This document shows positions 24,050 to 35,734 of a stretch of DNA of 50,883 nt, piece after piece. The notes beneath the pieces were generated by a model. It saw only the letters and a list, made by a program, of their open reading frames with translations, had not been told where the DNA came from and did no database searches. The position numbers and the translations under genes are program-made. Numbering within the stretch: the stretch's first letter is position 1; each line of letters begins with the position of its first letter. This DNA comes from Pseudomonadaceae bacterium. GTDB taxonomy: Bacteria; Pseudomonadota; Gammaproteobacteria; Pseudomonadales; Pseudomonadaceae. Where the stretch lies: contig JAIETJ010000002.1 in assembly GCA_019745275.1 (NCBI GenBank), positions 1-50,883 of the forward strand. The letters are read 5' to 3'.

Positions 24050-25489
24050 TTAGCCTCGCGGCTTTGCAGTGCTCTGCTGACTAACGTCTGACCAGCCACC
24101 ACCGAGTGCTTTGTACAGGTTCACTTCGCTGCTCAACTGCGCCAGTCGCTCGACGATTAACCCTTGTTGGGCGCTGAACAACGAGCGCTGGGCAATCAAA
24201 AAAGTCAGGCTACTGTCCACTCCAACCAAGTAGCGCCGCTCTGCTAGACGGTAGTAATCCTGGTTGGCGCTGACCAAATCACGCTGCGCCTGCAATTGCT
24301 GTTGGTAGGTGTGCCGTGCTGCCAAGCCGTCGGCGACTTCCTGGAAGGCGGTTTGAATACTTTGCTGGTACTGCGCCACGCGGATGTCTTTCTGGATTTT
24401 GCTGTAGTCCAGGCTGGCCTGCAGGCTGCCGGCATTGAAAATCGGCAGGTTGATCTGCGGCTGAAACAGCCAGGTTCCGGAGCCGCTATTGAACAGTCCG
24501 GCCAAGTCAGGGCTGAGGCTGCCGGCATTGGCGGTCAGGCTGATACTCGGGAAAAACGCTGCGCGGGCTGCGCCGATATTGGCGTTGGCAGCGAGCAGTG
24601 CATGTTCGGCGGCGAGAATGTCCGGGCGACGATGGAGTAAATCGGAAGGCAGTCCGGCGGGCATCTCGCTGAGCAGTTGGCTCGCCAGCGGCTGGCTAAC
24701 GGCCAAGTTGGCCGGCAGGCCAGTGCCAAGCAGTGTGGTCAAAGCGTTGCGGTCTTGGGCGACGAGGCGCTGATATTGCGCTTGGCGCACCCGCGCACTT
24801 TCCACCGAGGTGCGTGATTGGCTCAGCTCCAGCGCCGAAGCGATACCGACTTGATTGCTGCGCACCGTGAGTTGATGGCTTTGCTCGAACGCCTGCAGGG
24901 TCTCGCTGGTCAATTGCAGCAAGGCTTGGTCGGCCTGCCAGTTTAGGTAGGCATTGGCGACACTGGCGATCAAACTGATGTGCGTGGCGCGCCGCGCTTG
25001 CTCACTGGCGAAATAGGTCTGCAGGGCCTGCTCGCTAAGGCTGTGCAGGCGACCGAAAAGGTCCAGTTCATAGGCACTAATCCCCATGGTGGCCGAGTAC
25101 TGGCTATTAATTTGCGCGGCGCCGGTACTGGAGCTTTCTGCTGGTAAGCGTTGCCGGCTGCCGCTGCCATTGGCGTTAACGGCAGGTAGCAAGTCGGCGC
25201 GTTGAATCTGATACTGCGCGCGATAAGCTTCAATGTTGAGCGCCGCTACCCGCAGGTCGAGGTTGTGTTGCAGGGCCGTGGCGATCAGCTGTTGCATGGC
25301 CGGATCACGGAAAAACTGTTGCCAGCTCAGCTCGCTGGTGTTGTTGCTGGTAGCCTCGTTCGTCGCGTAAGCCGGGCCTTGCGGCCACTGCGCGGCGACG
25401 TCTGCGGGTGGTTGTTGGTAATCCGGGATCAGCGAGCAGCCGCCGAGGGCGAAGGCGGCCAGCGCCAGCGATAACACAGACTTATGCAT
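24050..25489 (-). CDS. ttgC: RND efflux outer-membrane channel lipoprotein (TtgC/OprM family)
   Basis: Trimeric outer-membrane exit duct of a tripartite multidrug pump. ATG at 25489 gives 479 residues with a lipoprotein signal peptide (lipobox LGGC at about residues 14-17). The duplicated OEP domains show [22 protein letters not shown] and [16 protein letters not shown] segments, and [13 protein letters not shown] is the family hallmark. The start overlaps the ttgB stop by eight bases (ATGCATAA), so translation is probably coupled. Closest families from memory are P. putida TtgC and P. aeruginosa OprM. Confidence 0.92.
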   Translation of the reverse strand: MHKSVLSLALAAFALGGCSLIPDYQQPPADVAAQWPQGPAYATNEATSNNTSELSWQQFFRDPAMQQLIATALQHNLDLRVAALNIEAYRAQYQIQRADLLPAVNANGSGSRQRLPAESSSTGAAQINSQYSATMGISAYELDLFGRLHSLSEQALQTYFASEQARRATHISLIASVANAYLNWQADQALLQLTSETLQAFEQSHQLTVRSNQVGIASALELSQSRTSVESARVRQAQYQRLVAQDRNALTTLLGTGLPANLAVSQPLASQLLSEMPAGLPSDLLHRRPDILAAEHALLAANANIGAARAAFFPSISLTANAGSLSPDLAGLFNSGSGTWLFQPQINLPIFNAGSLQASLDYSKIQKDIRVAQYQQSIQTAFQEVADGLAARHTYQQQLQAQRDLVSANQDYYRLAERRYLVGVDSSLTFLIAQRSLFSAQQGLIVERLAQLSSEVNLYKALGGGWSDVSQQSTAKPRG

Positions 25490-28400
25490 GGGGAATGTCC
25501 TTAGCCGTGCTGGCGGTTTTGTGTTTATCCAAGCCTGCCGACACCACCACGAAGAACAGCGGTATCCAGAAAATTGCCAGCACTGTGGCGCTGAGCATGC
25601 CGCCAATCACCCCGGTGCCGATGGCATGCTGGCTACCTGAGCCGGCGCCGCTAGAAATTGCCAATGGCACTACGCCGAGGATAAACGCCAAGGAGGTCAT
25701 CACGATCGGCCGTAGGCGCATGCGACAGGCTTGGATGGCGGCCTCTTGCAGGCTATGACCTTGTTCGTGCAGTTCCTTGGCAAACTCGACGATTAGAATG
25801 GCGTTCTTTGCCGCCAGACCAATGGTGGTGAGTAAACCCACCTGGAAGTACACATCATTGGATAACCCACGCAGGCTGGTGGCCAGCAGTGCGCCGACTA
25901 CGCCTAACGGCACTACCAGCATCACCGCTAGCGGGATCGACCAGCTTTCGTACAGCGCGGCGAGACAGAGAAACACCATCAGCAGTGAGATGGCGTAGAG
26001 CGCCGGCGCTTGTGAGCCAGACAAGCGTTCCTCAAAGGACAGCCCAGTCCAGGCAAAGCCGATACCGGCAGGTAACTGTTTGGCCAGCCGCTCGACTTCG
26101 GCCATCGCCTCGCCGGAGCTGTAGCCGGGTGCTGGCTGGCCCAACACTTCCATGCTTTCTACGCCGTTAAAGCGCGACAACTTCGGCGGGCCATAAATCC
26201 ATTCACCACTGGCGAAGGCGGAGAAGGGCACCATCGCGCCTTGGTTATTGCGCACATACCATTTGTTCAGGTCTTGCGGGCTCATGCGCGAGTTGGGCTG
26301 GCCTTGCAGGTAGACTTTTTTCACCCGGCCGCGATCGATAAAGTCGCTGGTATAACTGCTCGCCAGCGCAATGCTCAGGGTGTTGTTGATATCGTCCATG
26401 CTCACGCCTAGGGCGCTGGCGCGTTCATCATCGATACTCAGTTGATACTGCGGCTCGTCATTCAGGCCGTTCGGGCGCACGCCGACCAACACCTTGCTTT
26501 GCGCCGCTAGGGCGAGAAACTGGCCGCGCGCTTGCGCGAGTTTTTCGTGGCCGACGCCGGCGCGATCCTGCAGGAACACATCGAAGCCACTGGCGTTACC
26601 CAGTTCCATGACGGCCGGCGGGGCGAAGGCAAATACCATGGCGTCGCGCAAGGTCGAAAAGTGTTGCTGGGCGCGTTTGGCCAAGTTGAACACGCTGTCT
26701 TGCGCTGAGCGTTCGGCCCAGGGTTTGAGCATGATAAAAGCCATGCCTGAGCTTTGCCCGCGCCCGGCGAAGTTAAAACCGTTGATGGTAAATACCGATT
26801 TAACCGCCGCGTCAGCCAGCAAATAGTTACGCATCTGGTCGACCACCTCTTGGGTGCGTAACGCGCTAGAGCCGGGCGGGGTTTGCACTTGGGCGTAGAG
26901 CACGCCTTGGTCTTCTTCGGGTAAGAACGCCGTTGGAATGCGGCTGAATAGCACCAGCATGCCGGCGATGATCACTAGATACGCCAATAAGTACGGTGTT
27001 TTGTGCCGCAACATGTTGCCCACACCGCGCCCATAAGACTGCACGCCACGCTCAAAGCTGCGGTTAAACCAGCCGAAAAAGCCACGGTTAGAGACATGGC
27101 TTTCACCTTTATGGATAGGTTTAAGCAAGGTCGCGCACAGCGCCGGGGTGAAGATCAGGGCCACCAGTACTGAGAGCACCATGGCTGAGACGATGGTGAT
27201 TGAGAACTGCTGGTAAATCACCCCGGTCGAGCCGCTGAAAAACGCCATGGGCAAGAGTACGGCGGTTAACACCAGGCCTATACCGACTAAGGCACCTTGG
27301 ATTTGGCCCATGGATTTCTTGCTGGCTTCTTTCGGTGAGAGGCCTTCTTCGGCCATCACCCGCTCGACGTTCTCCACCACCACAATGGCATCGTCCACCA
27401 ACAAGCCGATGGCCAGCACCATGCCGAACATCGTTAGGGTATTGATGCTAAAGCCAAATGCCGCCAGCACCCCAAGGGTACCAAGCAGCACCACGGGCAC
27501 GGTCATGGTGGTGATGAGGGTGGCGCGCAGGTTTTGCAAAAACAGGTACATCACCAAAAAAACCAACACCACGGCCTCGACCAAGGTACTGATTACCCCG
27601 GAAATCGAAGCGCTGACCACCGGCGTGGTGTCGTAGGGGATGACGGCTTGCATGCCCGGTGGAAAGAACGGTTCGAGTTCGCTGATGGTTTTGCGGAGCG
27701 CTGCGGCGGTATCCAAGGCGTTGGCGCCGGTCGCCAGTTTGACCGCCATGCCGGTGGCTGGCTGACCATTGAACTGCGCGCTGATGTTGTAGTTTTCGCC
27801 GCCCAGGGCGATCTTGGCAACATCCTGCAGGCGCACTTGTGAGCCGTCTGGGTTGACCTTGAGGAAGATTTTTTCGAACTGCTCAATGCTGTTGAGCCTT
27901 GTTTTACCGATGATGGTGGCGTTCAGTTGTTGCCCGGCAACGGCCGGCAAGCCGCCCAGCTGACCGGAGGAAACCTGCACGTTTTGCGCCGCGATGGCGT
28001 TTTTTACATCCAGCGGGGTCAGTTGAAATTTATTCAGCTTGGCCGGGTCGAGCCAAATGCGCATGGCGTACTGCGCGCCAAATACTTGGAAATCACCGAT
28101 GCCGGCCGTGCGCGAAATCGGGTCCTGCATGTTGGAAACCAGATAGTTGGCGAGGTCGTCGCGGCTCATGCTGGCATCCGGCGAGACTAAGCCGATGATC
28201 ATCAGGTTGTTCTTCACCGACTTGGTCACGCGAATGCCTTGCTGCTGCACCTCTTGCGGCAGCAACGGGGAGGCCAGGGTGACTTTGTTTTGCACCTGCA
28301 CCTGGGCGGTGTCTGGGTTGGTGCCCTGATTAAAGGTGACGGTGATGTTCATGCTGCCATCGGAGCTGCTCTCCGAGGTCACATAGCGCAAGTTGTCGAT

Positions 28401-28613
28401 ACCGTTAAGCTGCTGCTCGATCACCTGCACCACGCTGTCTTGCACGGTTTGCGCAGAGGCGCCGGGGTAGGTGACCGAAATGGAAATCGCGGTTGGGGCG
28501 ATGCTCGGGTACTGATTGACCGGTAGTTTGAGCAGCGATAATCCGCCGGCCAGCATGATGACTAGGGCGATGACCCAGGCAAAAATCGGCCGGTCGATAA
28601 AGAACTTCGACAT
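25482..28613 (-). CDS. ttgB: RND multidrug efflux transporter (TtgB/MexB family)
   Basis: Proton-driven inner-membrane pump that exports hydrophobic compounds, antibiotics and solvents. It has 1043 residues, 12 membrane segments and two large periplasmic loops, the HAE1 layout. The proton-relay Asp pair is in [17 protein letters not shown] (membrane segment 4), and the Lys is in [14 protein letters not shown] (membrane segment 10). It starts four bases after the ttgA stop. The substrates cannot be read off the sequence; the TtgR-type repressor next door suggests inducible aromatic or flavonoid-like compounds by analogy only. Confidence 0.94.
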   Translation of the reverse strand: MSKFFIDRPIFAWVIALVIMLAGGLSLLKLPVNQYPSIAPTAISISVTYPGASAQTVQDSVVQVIEQQLNGIDNLRYVTSESSSDGSMNITVTFNQGTNPDTAQVQVQNKVTLASPLLPQEVQQQGIRVTKSVKNNLMIIGLVSPDASMSRDDLANYLVSNMQDPISRTAGIGDFQVFGAQYAMRIWLDPAKLNKFQLTPLDVKNAIAAQNVQVSSGQLGGLPAVAGQQLNATIIGKTRLNSIEQFEKIFLKVNPDGSQVRLQDVAKIALGGENYNISAQFNGQPATGMAVKLATGANALDTAAALRKTISELEPFFPPGMQAVIPYDTTPVVSASISGVISTLVEAVVLVFLVMYLFLQNLRATLITTMTVPVVLLGTLGVLAAFGFSINTLTMFGMVLAIGLLVDDAIVVVENVERVMAEEGLSPKEASKKSMGQIQGALVGIGLVLTAVLLPMAFFSGSTGVIYQQFSITIVSAMVLSVLVALIFTPALCATLLKPIHKGESHVSNRGFFGWFNRSFERGVQSYGRGVGNMLRHKTPYLLAYLVIIAGMLVLFSRIPTAFLPEEDQGVLYAQVQTPPGSSALRTQEVVDQMRNYLLADAAVKSVFTINGFNFAGRGQSSGMAFIMLKPWAERSAQDSVFNLAKRAQQHFSTLRDAMVFAFAPPAVMELGNASGFDVFLQDRAGVGHEKLAQARGQFLALAAQSKVLVGVRPNGLNDEPQYQLSIDDERASALGVSMDDINNTLSIALASSYTSDFIDRGRVKKVYLQGQPNSRMSPQDLNKWYVRNNQGAMVPFSAFASGEWIYGPPKLSRFNGVESMEVLGQPAPGYSSGEAMAEVERLAKQLPAGIGFAWTGLSFEERLSGSQAPALYAISLLMVFLCLAALYESWSIPLAVMLVVPLGVVGALLATSLRGLSNDVYFQVGLLTTIGLAAKNAILIVEFAKELHEQGHSLQEAAIQACRMRLRPIVMTSLAFILGVVPLAISSGAGSGSQHAIGTGVIGGMLSATVLAIFWIPLFFVVVSAGLDKHKTASTAKDIPHA

Positions 28614-28617
28614 GGGT

Positions 28618-29760
28618 TTACTTCCCTTTCTCGCTGGCGGGCGCTGCAGTCGGGCTGCTTATGGCCAGATTGCTGGCCTCGCTGACGGTGACTTGCATGC
28701 CCGGCTTAACGAACTGCAGCCCTTCGGTGATCAGACGATCGCCGGCGTTTAGGCCCTGATTGATCAGCCATTGATTGCCGACGGTACGCTCGGCTTGCAG
28801 CACGCGCAGTTCGACCTGGTTATCTTGATTAACGATCAGTGCGGTGGGCTGGCCTTTAAGGTTGCGTGTTACACCTTGCTGCGGCGCTAAAATCGCCTCG
28901 GAGCTGACCCCGGCTTGCAGTTGCGCATGTACGAACATGCCCGGCAGCAGGTCATGTTTGGGGTTGGGGAACACTGCCCGTAAGGTGACCGAGCCGGTGC
29001 CCGGATCGACCGACACTTCGGAGAATTCTAGGTTGCCGACTTCGGCGTACTCGCTGCCATCCTCAAGCAGCAACTTTACACTGGCGGCGTTGCTACCGGC
29101 TTTCTGTAAGCGGCCACTGGCGAGGTCATTGCGCAGTTTGAGGATTTCCAGAGATGACTGGGTGAGGTCAACATAGATCGGGTCGAGCTGTTGAATGACC
29201 GCCATCGCGGTGCTTTGGCCATTGCTGACCAACGCTCCTTCAGTCACCGTCGAGCGGCCGATGCGCCCGGAAATCGGCGCCAGCACCTTGGTGTAACGCA
29301 AATTGATGCTGGCGCTTTGTTGTGCGGCGGCGGCTTCCATCTGTTTGGCGCGGGCTTCGTCGAACTCTTGGCGGCTGACGGCTTGCTCATCGACCAATAA
29401 TTGGTAGCGGTCGGCCAGCGATTTGCTCGATTGCAGCGTGGCTTCGGTGCTTTTCAGGGTGGCGGCATACAGCGCCGGGTCTATTTGATAGAGCTGCTGG
29501 CCGGCTTTAACTTCACGGCCCTCGGTAAACAACCTTTGCAGAATGATGCCATTCACCTGCGGTCGGACTTCGGCAATCCGGTAGGCGGCGGTTCGCCCAG
29601 GTAGCTCGGCAGTGAGGGTAAAGGCTTGCGGTTGCAAGGTGATTATGCCGACTTTGGGCGGTGCCGCGCTGGCTGCCGGTTGTTCCGGTGTGCATCCGCT
29701 GAGAAGCGGGACGAGCGCGGCGGCGAGTAGCAAGACGGAAAGAGTAGGCTGAAACGACAT
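28618..29760 (-). CDS. ttgA: RND efflux periplasmic adaptor lipoprotein (TtgA/MexA family)
   Basis: Membrane-fusion protein that links the RND pump to the outer-membrane channel. The start at 29760 (MSFQPT) follows GAGGTCTC; upstream codons in the longer frame are not needed. The 380-residue protein has a lipoprotein signal peptide ending in LLSGC (Cys about residue 23). A lipoyl/barrel-sandwich half ([18 protein letters not shown]) comes first, then a coiled-coil hairpin (about 100-170), and [17 protein letters not shown] as the second half. It is first in the ttgABC operon, directly downstream of the TtgR-like operator. Confidence 0.93.
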   Translation of the reverse strand: MSFQPTLSVLLLAAALVPLLSGCTPEQPAASAAPPKVGIITLQPQAFTLTAELPGRTAAYRIAEVRPQVNGIILQRLFTEGREVKAGQQLYQIDPALYAATLKSTEATLQSSKSLADRYQLLVDEQAVSRQEFDEARAKQMEAAAAQQSASINLRYTKVLAPISGRIGRSTVTEGALVSNGQSTAMAVIQQLDPIYVDLTQSSLEILKLRNDLASGRLQKAGSNAASVKLLLEDGSEYAEVGNLEFSEVSVDPGTGSVTLRAVFPNPKHDLLPGMFVHAQLQAGVSSEAILAPQQGVTRNLKGQPTALIVNQDNQVELRVLQAERTVGNQWLINQGLNAGDRLITEGLQFVKPGMQVTVSEASNLAISSPTAAPASEKGK

Positions 29761-29829
29761 GAGACCTCGAAGCTTAAATCGACCACCCACGAAGCAGAAA
29801 CTGAGTGTTCGGTTAGAAAATATAGCGCC

Positions 29830-29884
29830 GGAATATACCTACATGCATGTTTGTTTGTAAGATGTGGCGCTCGAAGCATATGTA
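29830..29884. promoter_or_regulatory. TtgR-like operator over divergent ttgA and ttgR promoters
   Basis: On the minus strand, TTACAA (29860-29855) and TATATT (29837-29832) are 17 bases apart, a good promoter for ttgA. The space between holds ACAAACAAACATGCATGTAG with the perfect palindrome ACATGCATGT (29841-29850). This closely matches the P. putida TtgR operator as I recall it. On the plus strand TTGTAA (29855-29860) and TATGTA (29879-29884), 18 bases apart, could serve ttgR. One bound repressor would thus cover both promoters. The rest of 29761-29977 has a short CGACC-TTA-GGTCG hairpin (29893-29905). Confidence 0.65.
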
Positions 29885-29977
29885 ACAAGCGACGACCTTA
29901 GGTCGGCGATTGGGCCGTTTTCAGCGCTGCCCGGCTGCACTGGCGGGCATCCAGACAATGTTGGCGGAGATGTGTAA

Positions 29978-30610
29978 ATGGTTGGCCGTACGAAAGAAGA
30001 TGCACAAAATACCCGCCGGCAAATTCTCGCCGCGGCCGAGCAAGCCTTTCATGCGCGCGGTATGTCGCGCACCACCTTGGCCGAAATCGCCAGCATCGCC
30101 GGGGTGACTCGGGGCGCCATCTATTGGCATTTCAGCGACAAGGCCGACTTGATCCAGGCCCTGCTCGACACCCTGCGCGAGCCGTTGGATGCGTTGGCTA
30201 AGGCCAGTCAGGATGAGGATGAAGTCGATCCGCTGGGCTATTTGCGCTTGTTGCTGATCAAGCTATTTGAGCAGCTGGTGCTGGATGCCAGGATTCGTCG
30301 AATTAGAGAAATTTTGATCTACAAATGCGAGTTCACCGATGCCACCTGTGAGTTGCGTCAGCAGCGGCAGGGCGCCTATCAGGCCATTAGTGGGCGAATC
30401 GAACGGTCCCTGAGTAACGCCATGCGCCGCGCTCAATTACCCGCCGACCTGAATCTTGCCCGGGCGGTGATTAGCCTGCACGCGTATGTCGACGGAATTG
30501 TCGCGCAGTGGTTACTGCTGCCAGACAGCTTTGCCTTGGCCGAAGAAGCCCCATCGTTAGTCGATGCGGTTCTGGATATGCTGCGCTTGAGCCCCGCCTT
30601 GCGCCGCTAG
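29978..30610 (+). CDS. ttgR: TetR-family efflux repressor, TtgR-like
   Basis: Ligand-responsive dimeric repressor that should control the divergent ttgABC operon and itself. The 210-residue protein starts [17 protein letters not shown], with a TetR helix-turn-helix at about residues 11-57 ([21 protein letters not shown]). The ligand domain shares TtgR features such as [22 protein letters not shown] and the C-terminal LLLPDSFAL and [14 protein letters not shown] at 29966-29969 precedes the ATG by eight bases. The name is an inference from overall similarity and the operator. Confidence 0.88.
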   Translation: MVGRTKEDAQNTRRQILAAAEQAFHARGMSRTTLAEIASIAGVTRGAIYWHFSDKADLIQALLDTLREPLDALAKASQDEDEVDPLGYLRLLLIKLFEQLVLDARIRRIREILIYKCEFTDATCELRQQRQGAYQAISGRIERSLSNAMRRAQLPADLNLARAVISLHAYVDGIVAQWLLLPDSFALAEEAPSLVDAVLDMLRLSPALRR

Positions 30611-30655
30611 GGGCAAAGCCACAGCCTGTTGCAGTAGACTGTTGGGGATTATTGA

Positions 30656-31819
<1,164 letters not shown>

Positions 31820-31828
31820 GGCCGGCGT

Positions 31829-32674
31829 ATGTGTTTAGAACTGATCACTAGTCAGAAGAGCTTCGGCGGCTGGCAGCAGCGTTATCGGCACGATTCGGCG
31901 GTATTGAACTGCAGCATGCACTTCAGTATTTACCTGCCGCCGCAAGCCGAGCAGGGCGACCCTTTGCCGGTGTTGTACTGGTTGGCAGGGCTGACCTGCA
32001 CCGATGAAACCTTTATGCAAAAAGCTGGCGCCCAGCGCATGGCAGCCGAGCTCGGCGTGGTGCTGGTCACACCCGACACCAGTCCGCGTGGCCCGGATGT
32101 GCCGGCCGATCCGAGTGGCGCCTGGGACTTTGGCTTGGGCGCCGGATTTTATCTGAACGCCAGCCAGCCGCCTTGGGCTGCGCATTACCAGATGCATGAC
32201 TACGTGGTGGATGAGCTGCCGGCGCTGATTGAGGCGAATTTTCCGGTGTCGCAGCGCCGCAGCATCAGCGGCCACTCGATGGGCGGCCACGGTGCGCTGG
32301 TGTGCGCACTGCGCAATCCGGGGCGTTACCAATCGGTTTCGGCCTTCGCACCGATCAGCAATCCGCTCAATTGCCCGTGGGGCGAAAAGGCCTTTAGCGG
32401 TTACTTGGGCGCGGATCGCGACGCTTGGCGGGCGTGGGATGCTTGCGCGTTGTTGGCTGGCGCGCAGGAGCAACTGCCGATGTTGATCGATCAAGGCGAT
32501 GCCGATCAGTTTCTCACCGCGCAGTTACATCCCCAGGCCTTACAGGCTCAGGCCGACCTGCATAACTACCCACTGCGGTTACGCCTGCAGGCCGGCTACG
32601 ACCATAGCTATTACTTCATCGCCAGCTTTATCGATGACCACTTGCGCCATCACGCCGCTGCGCTGAAGGATTAG
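31829..32674 (+). CDS. fghA: S-formylglutathione hydrolase
   Basis: Esterase-fold hydrolase that splits S-formylglutathione to formate and glutathione, completing formaldehyde detoxification. The 281-residue protein shows the nucleophile Ser150 in GHSMGGHG. Asp of the triad is probably in DQGDADQF and His in GYDHSYYFI, as in the family. It is coupled to adhC. In P. aeruginosa ispF follows, as I recall; here an unrelated min/rluA region begins, so the 3' side is a change in gene order. Confidence 0.95.
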   Translation: MCLELITSQKSFGGWQQRYRHDSAVLNCSMHFSIYLPPQAEQGDPLPVLYWLAGLTCTDETFMQKAGAQRMAAELGVVLVTPDTSPRGPDVPADPSGAWDFGLGAGFYLNASQPPWAAHYQMHDYVVDELPALIEANFPVSQRRSISGHSMGGHGALVCALRNPGRYQSVSAFAPISNPLNCPWGEKAFSGYLGADRDAWRAWDACALLAGAQEQLPMLIDQGDADQFLTAQLHPQALQAQADLHNYPLRLRLQAGYDHSYYFIASFIDDHLRHHAAALKD

Positions 32675-32887
32675 CACCTCGTAGGGTGAAACCCGCATCT
32701 TCGCCTTCCGGCGCGGCAATATCCTGCCAGCATCCTGCAAGCGCAAGATCGCTGCCTCGGGGCTTCACCGTTAGCACGTCATTTCATGCTGGGCATCGAA
32801 CCGGCGCCGCTGATTTGAAAACTGAGGCCGCGTCGGTTGTGGTGAGTGAAGGCTTTGAGCGTCTGTTGCGGCTATAGCTGGCGTGGC
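32675..32887. other. Intergenic region with a degenerate inverted repeat
   Basis: No supported gene was found in this 213-base space; a 63-codon frame at 32686-32877 has no recognisable features. GTAGGGTGAAACCCGC near 32689 and CGGGGCTTCACC near 32758 form an imperfect inverted pair about 60 bases apart. This may be a remnant of an intergenic repeat of a type common in pseudomonads. It marks the junction of two blocks that are apart in P. aeruginosa. Confidence 0.3.
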
Positions 32888-33523
32888 TCAAAACGGTGCC
32901 GGGCACTCAAAACGCATGGCTTCGCCGGTTTTCGGGTGGGTGAGGCTGAGCATTCGTGCGTGCAGGCACAGGCGTGGGTAGGCGGCAAGGGCTTCGGGAT
33001 GGGCGTACAGGCCGTCGCCGAGCAGTGGGTGGCCGATCGAGAGCATGTGCACGCGCAGTTGGTGCGAGCGGCCGGTGATGGGCGTGAGTTCCACGCGGCT
33101 GTAATGGCCGCAGCGCTCCAGTACCTGCCAGTGGGTCAGGGCGTGTTTGCCGAGCTCGTAGTCCACCACATGGCGGGGCTTGGTTGGTGGGTCGTAGCGC
33201 AGGGGTAGGTCGATGCTGCCAGTGTCCTGCTCGGGTTCGCCCCAGCACAGGGCGGTGTAGGCTTTTCCGGTTTCGCGGTCGTGAAATTGGCGCGACAGTT
33301 CGCGATGGCTGTCGGGGTCGCGGGCCAGCACTATGACGCCGGAGGTTTCCCAGTCGAGACGATGGACGATGCGCGCCTCGGGAAAGCCGTTTTCTTGCAG
33401 GCGGGTCACTAGACAGTCTTTGTTGTCATCGGCGCGACCGGGCACCGACAGTAGCAGGGTCGGTTTGTTGATCACCAGCAAGGCGGCGTCTTGGTGGAGA
33501 ATTTCAATCTGGGACAGCGGCAT
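32888..33523 (-). CDS. RNA pseudouridine synthase, RluA family
   Basis: Converts selected uridines to pseudouridine in rRNA and/or tRNA. ATG at 33523 gives 211 residues, close to RluA (about 219); an upstream TTG at 33544 is possible. The catalytic Asp57 is in HRLDWETSG, and LTPITGRSHQLRVHM and HPLLGDGLYA are the other family motifs. There is no S4 domain, which favours RluA over RluC or RluD. The site specificity (23S U746 and tRNA U32 for true RluA) is an inference. A hairpin lies directly upstream of the start. Confidence 0.88.
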   Translation of the reverse strand: MPLSQIEILHQDAALLVINKPTLLLSVPGRADDNKDCLVTRLQENGFPEARIVHRLDWETSGVIVLARDPDSHRELSRQFHDRETGKAYTALCWGEPEQDTGSIDLPLRYDPPTKPRHVVDYELGKHALTHWQVLERCGHYSRVELTPITGRSHQLRVHMLSIGHPLLGDGLYAHPEALAAYPRLCLHARMLSLTHPKTGEAMRFECPAPF

Positions 33524-33541
33524 GGGGGCTTCCGGGAAACG

Positions 33542-33566
33542 CAATCGGCGACCGAGGTCGCCGATT
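33542..33566. other. Hairpin at the start of the RluA-family gene
   Basis: CAATCGGCGACC (33542-33553) and GGTCGCCGATT (33556-33566) form an 11-bp stem with a 2-3-base loop, followed on the plus strand by ATTTGAAAATATT. On the minus strand it lies about 20-45 bases before the RluA-family ATG. It may end transcripts coming from minE or fold in the leader of the synthase mRNA; its role is not certain. Confidence 0.4.
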
Positions 33567-33579
33567 ATTTGAAAATATT

Positions 33580-33637
33580 CTGTAGGAGCCAGCTTGCTGG
33601 CGATAGGTTTAGATCGCCAGCAAGCGGGCTCCTACAG
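33580..33637. repeat. Pseudomonas REP-like long hairpin downstream of minE
   Basis: Two 25-base arms (33580-33604 and 33613-33637) are reverse complements with one mismatch: the left begins CTGTAGGAGCCAGCTTGCTG and the right ends GGGCTCCTACAG. The loop is eight bases. The CTGTAGGAGC...GCTCCTACAG ends are typical of repetitive palindromes in Pseudomonas intergenic regions. It begins ten bases beyond the minE stop and may end or stabilise the minCDE mRNA. Confidence 0.8.
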
Positions 33638-33647
33638 TACTGATGCG

Positions 33648-33905
33648 TTAGCGGTCAGGCAGGGTGATGTTTAACTCAAGAATCGAACAGCTGCCTTGGT
33701 TTTCCAGGGCGACCTGAACTTGATCCTGATCGATGTTGACGTACTTGCGGATCACTTCAACCAGCTCTTTTTGCAGGGCTGGCAGGTAGTCTGGCTGGCT
33801 GCGTTGGCCACGTTCGTGAGCCACGATGATCGACAAGCGCTCTTTCGCCACTGAGGCAGGGGTTTCTTTCGGCTTGCGCTCGCGAAAGAAGTCAAAAATA
33901 TTCAT
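33648..33905 (-). CDS. minE: Cell division topological specificity factor MinE
   Basis: Activates the MinD ATPase and drives the pole-to-pole oscillation that confines MinC to the poles. The 85-residue protein begins [11 protein letters not shown], an amphipathic membrane-targeting start. It is followed by the MinD-binding anti-MinCD helix ([14 protein letters not shown], about 19-32) and the dimeric topological domain with [17 protein letters not shown]. The start overlaps minD by four bases. Length is normal for the genus. Confidence 0.96.
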   Translation of the reverse strand: MNIFDFFRERKPKETPASVAKERLSIIVAHERGQRSQPDYLPALQKELVEVIRKYVNIDQDQVQVALENQGSCSILELNITLPDR

Positions 33906-34717
33906 TCACGGCCACCAAATAAACGCTGCATGAGTCCTTTCTTCTGCACATCGACGAAACGATGGGCAAGTTCCTTGCCGAGCAAGCGGTCGACAGCATC
34001 GCCATAGGCTTGGCCGGCGTCGCTTTGGTCATCGAGAATCACCGGTACGCCTTGGTTGGAGGCTTTGAGTACCGCTTGCGATTCTGGAATTACGCCGAGC
34101 AGACGGATAGCGAGGATTTCTTCGACGTCTTCCACGCCGAGCATCTCGCCTTTAATAACCCGCTCTGGGTTGTAGCGGGTCAATAGCAGGTGTTCTTTAA
34201 TCGGCGTTTCGCCCAGCTCGGCGCGCCGTGATTTGCTTGCCAGCAGGCCTAGCATGCGGTCGGAGTCGCGTACCGAGGACACTTCCGGGTTGGTCACGAC
34301 AATCGCTTCGTCGGCGAAGTACATGGCCATGTGTGCGCCCGTTTCGATGCCGGCTGGTGAGTCGCAAATCACGAAGTCGAAGTTTTTCGACAGTTCGTCG
34401 ATGATTTTGCCCACGCCTTCTTTGGTCAGCGCGTCTTTGTCGCGGGTTTGGCTGGCGGCCAAGACGAACAGGTTTTCTAAGCGCTTATCTTTGATCAGCG
34501 CTTGGGTCAGGGTCGCTTCGCCGTTGATGACGTTAACGAAGTCATATACCACGCGACGTTCGCAACCCATGATCAGGTCGAGGTTACGCAGGCCAACGTC
34601 GAAGTCGACGATGACGGTTCTGTGCCCGCGCAGGGCTAAACCGGTACCGATGGCGGCGCTGGTGGTGGTTTTGCCCACGCCACCCTTGCCGGATGTAACT
34701 ACGATGATCTTGGCCAA
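33902..34717 (-). CDS. minD: Septum site-determining ATPase MinD
   Basis: Membrane-associated ParA-type ATPase that recruits MinC and oscillates with MinE. The 271-residue protein carries the deviant Walker [10 protein letters not shown] (10-18), [21 protein letters not shown] as Walker B, and a C-terminal amphipathic membrane helix ([16 protein letters not shown]). The start codon is TTG, preceded by GGGGTGAAG; a TTG start also occurs, as I recall, in P. aeruginosa minD. The 143 bases up to minC contain an A/T-rich run but no strong terminator. Confidence 0.97.
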   Translation of the reverse strand: MAKIIVVTSGKGGVGKTTTSAAIGTGLALRGHRTVIVDFDVGLRNLDLIMGCERRVVYDFVNVINGEATLTQALIKDKRLENLFVLAASQTRDKDALTKEGVGKIIDELSKNFDFVICDSPAGIETGAHMAMYFADEAIVVTNPEVSSVRDSDRMLGLLASKSRRAELGETPIKEHLLLTRYNPERVIKGEMLGVEDVEEILAIRLLGVIPESQAVLKASNQGVPVILDDQSDAGQAYGDAVDRLLGKELAHRFVDVQKKGLMQRLFGGRE

Positions 34718-34860
34718 GGTGCTTCACCCCAAATGTCGATTAAACGGTAACTGTGCCAACCAGAATGGTGGCGTTGAGTTGCCGTGTGTCCCTGAAAAAA
34801 AGCAAAAAAGTCGTCTGTGCAACGCTATTTAGGCGGCGCAGAAAGTGGCCGCAGTATCCG

Positions 34861-35598
34861 TTAAAGACGGGTGATGTTCAACACGTCACCCGACAGACAG
34901 ACCTGTACGGCCTCGTTCCATAGCGGATCGCGGCGCAGGTCTTCGGCCACCTTGTATTGGCCTGCGATTGACAGTAATTCGGCGCCAAGTTGTTGGCAGA
35001 ATATGCGGGCCGTGCGGTCGCCCTTGATGCCGGCGAGAGCGCGGCCGCGCATTGGCCCGTACACATGGATATTGCCGTCTGCCAATAGCTCGGCACCGGC
35101 GCTGACCGGGGCCAGCACTATCAGGTCGCCACCTTGGGCGTATACCTGCTGGCCGCCGCGAATCGGCGTGGTGATGATTTTGCTCGGTTGCAGTTGCGGC
35201 TCTGGTGGTTTTTCCGGCTCTTTGGCGGCGGGTGCCGCGCCGAGCTCTAGCAGGCGTTCACGGGCACCAGAAGGGGGGAGAACGGGCAGGGCGATGGCTT
35301 GGGCGGCGGCAATGTCTTCAGCGCGGCTGGCGCGAATGGCCAAGGTGCTAAGGCCGTGCTGGCGACAAATGGTCATCAGTGCGCTGAGGTCGATATCACC
35401 TTCACCTTCGGGCAGTTTGTCCAGCGCCAGTACCAGCGGGGTGTTGCTGAAGAAGTTCGGCGCTTGGCTGACCTTGGTGGCGAGTTGGCGGTCGAGGCGG
35501 TCGAGGTCGTTATGCCCCAGTTCCAGCACGGTAATGGCCAGCATGCTGCCCTTGAGCTGGAAAACGGGGTCTTGATCGAGAAGGTCGGCTTGGCTCAT
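34861..35598 (-). CDS. minC: Septum site-determining protein MinC
   Basis: Inhibitor of FtsZ assembly away from midcell. ATG at 35598 ([17 protein letters not shown]) gives 245 residues; an upstream GTG at 35607 is less likely. The N-terminal FtsZ-binding domain (about residues 1-105) is followed by a Pro/Ala/Glu linker (about 120-140). The C-terminal beta-helix (about 145-245) has [16 protein letters not shown] and [16 protein letters not shown], which bind MinD. A fitting minus-strand promoter lies about 55 bases upstream. Confidence 0.96.
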   Translation of the reverse strand: MSQADLLDQDPVFQLKGSMLAITVLELGHNDLDRLDRQLATKVSQAPNFFSNTPLVLALDKLPEGEGDIDLSALMTICRQHGLSTLAIRASRAEDIAAAQAIALPVLPPSGARERLLELGAAPAAKEPEKPPEPQLQPSKIITTPIRGGQQVYAQGGDLIVLAPVSAGAELLADGNIHVYGPMRGRALAGIKGDRTARIFCQQLGAELLSIAGQYKVAEDLRRDPLWNEAVQVCLSGDVLNITRL

Positions 35599-35651
35599 GG
35601 TCTGCACTGAAAGGCTCGGAGGTCTAACTGAACGCGTTAAATAGGCGAGGA

Positions 35652-35680
35652 CTTATAGCTATAACGCCGCCAGCCCGCAA
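35652..35680 (-). promoter_or_regulatory. Probable sigma70 promoter for minC
   Basis: On the minus strand TTGCGG (35680-35675) and TATAAG (35657-35652) are 17 bases apart. Transcription would start near 35645, about 47 bases before the minC ATG. The TATAGCTATA palindrome (35654-35663) covers the -10 box. On the plus strand TAGAAT (35698-35703) may be the -10 box for the downstream acyltransferase, but no good -35 is seen. Confidence 0.5.
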
Positions 35681-35734
35681 GCGTGGCGCAACCAAGGTAG
35701 AATGCGCGCCTTTGTTGTGAACTGAGATTTTTTC

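Noticed and set aside
32686..32877. 63-codon frame between fghA and the RluA-family gene
   Set aside because: No ribosome-binding site, no recognisable motif and overlap with a degenerate repeat.
34871..35575. 234-codon plus-strand frame opposite minC
   Set aside because: Ser/Arg-rich shadow; minC on the other strand is conserved over its whole length.
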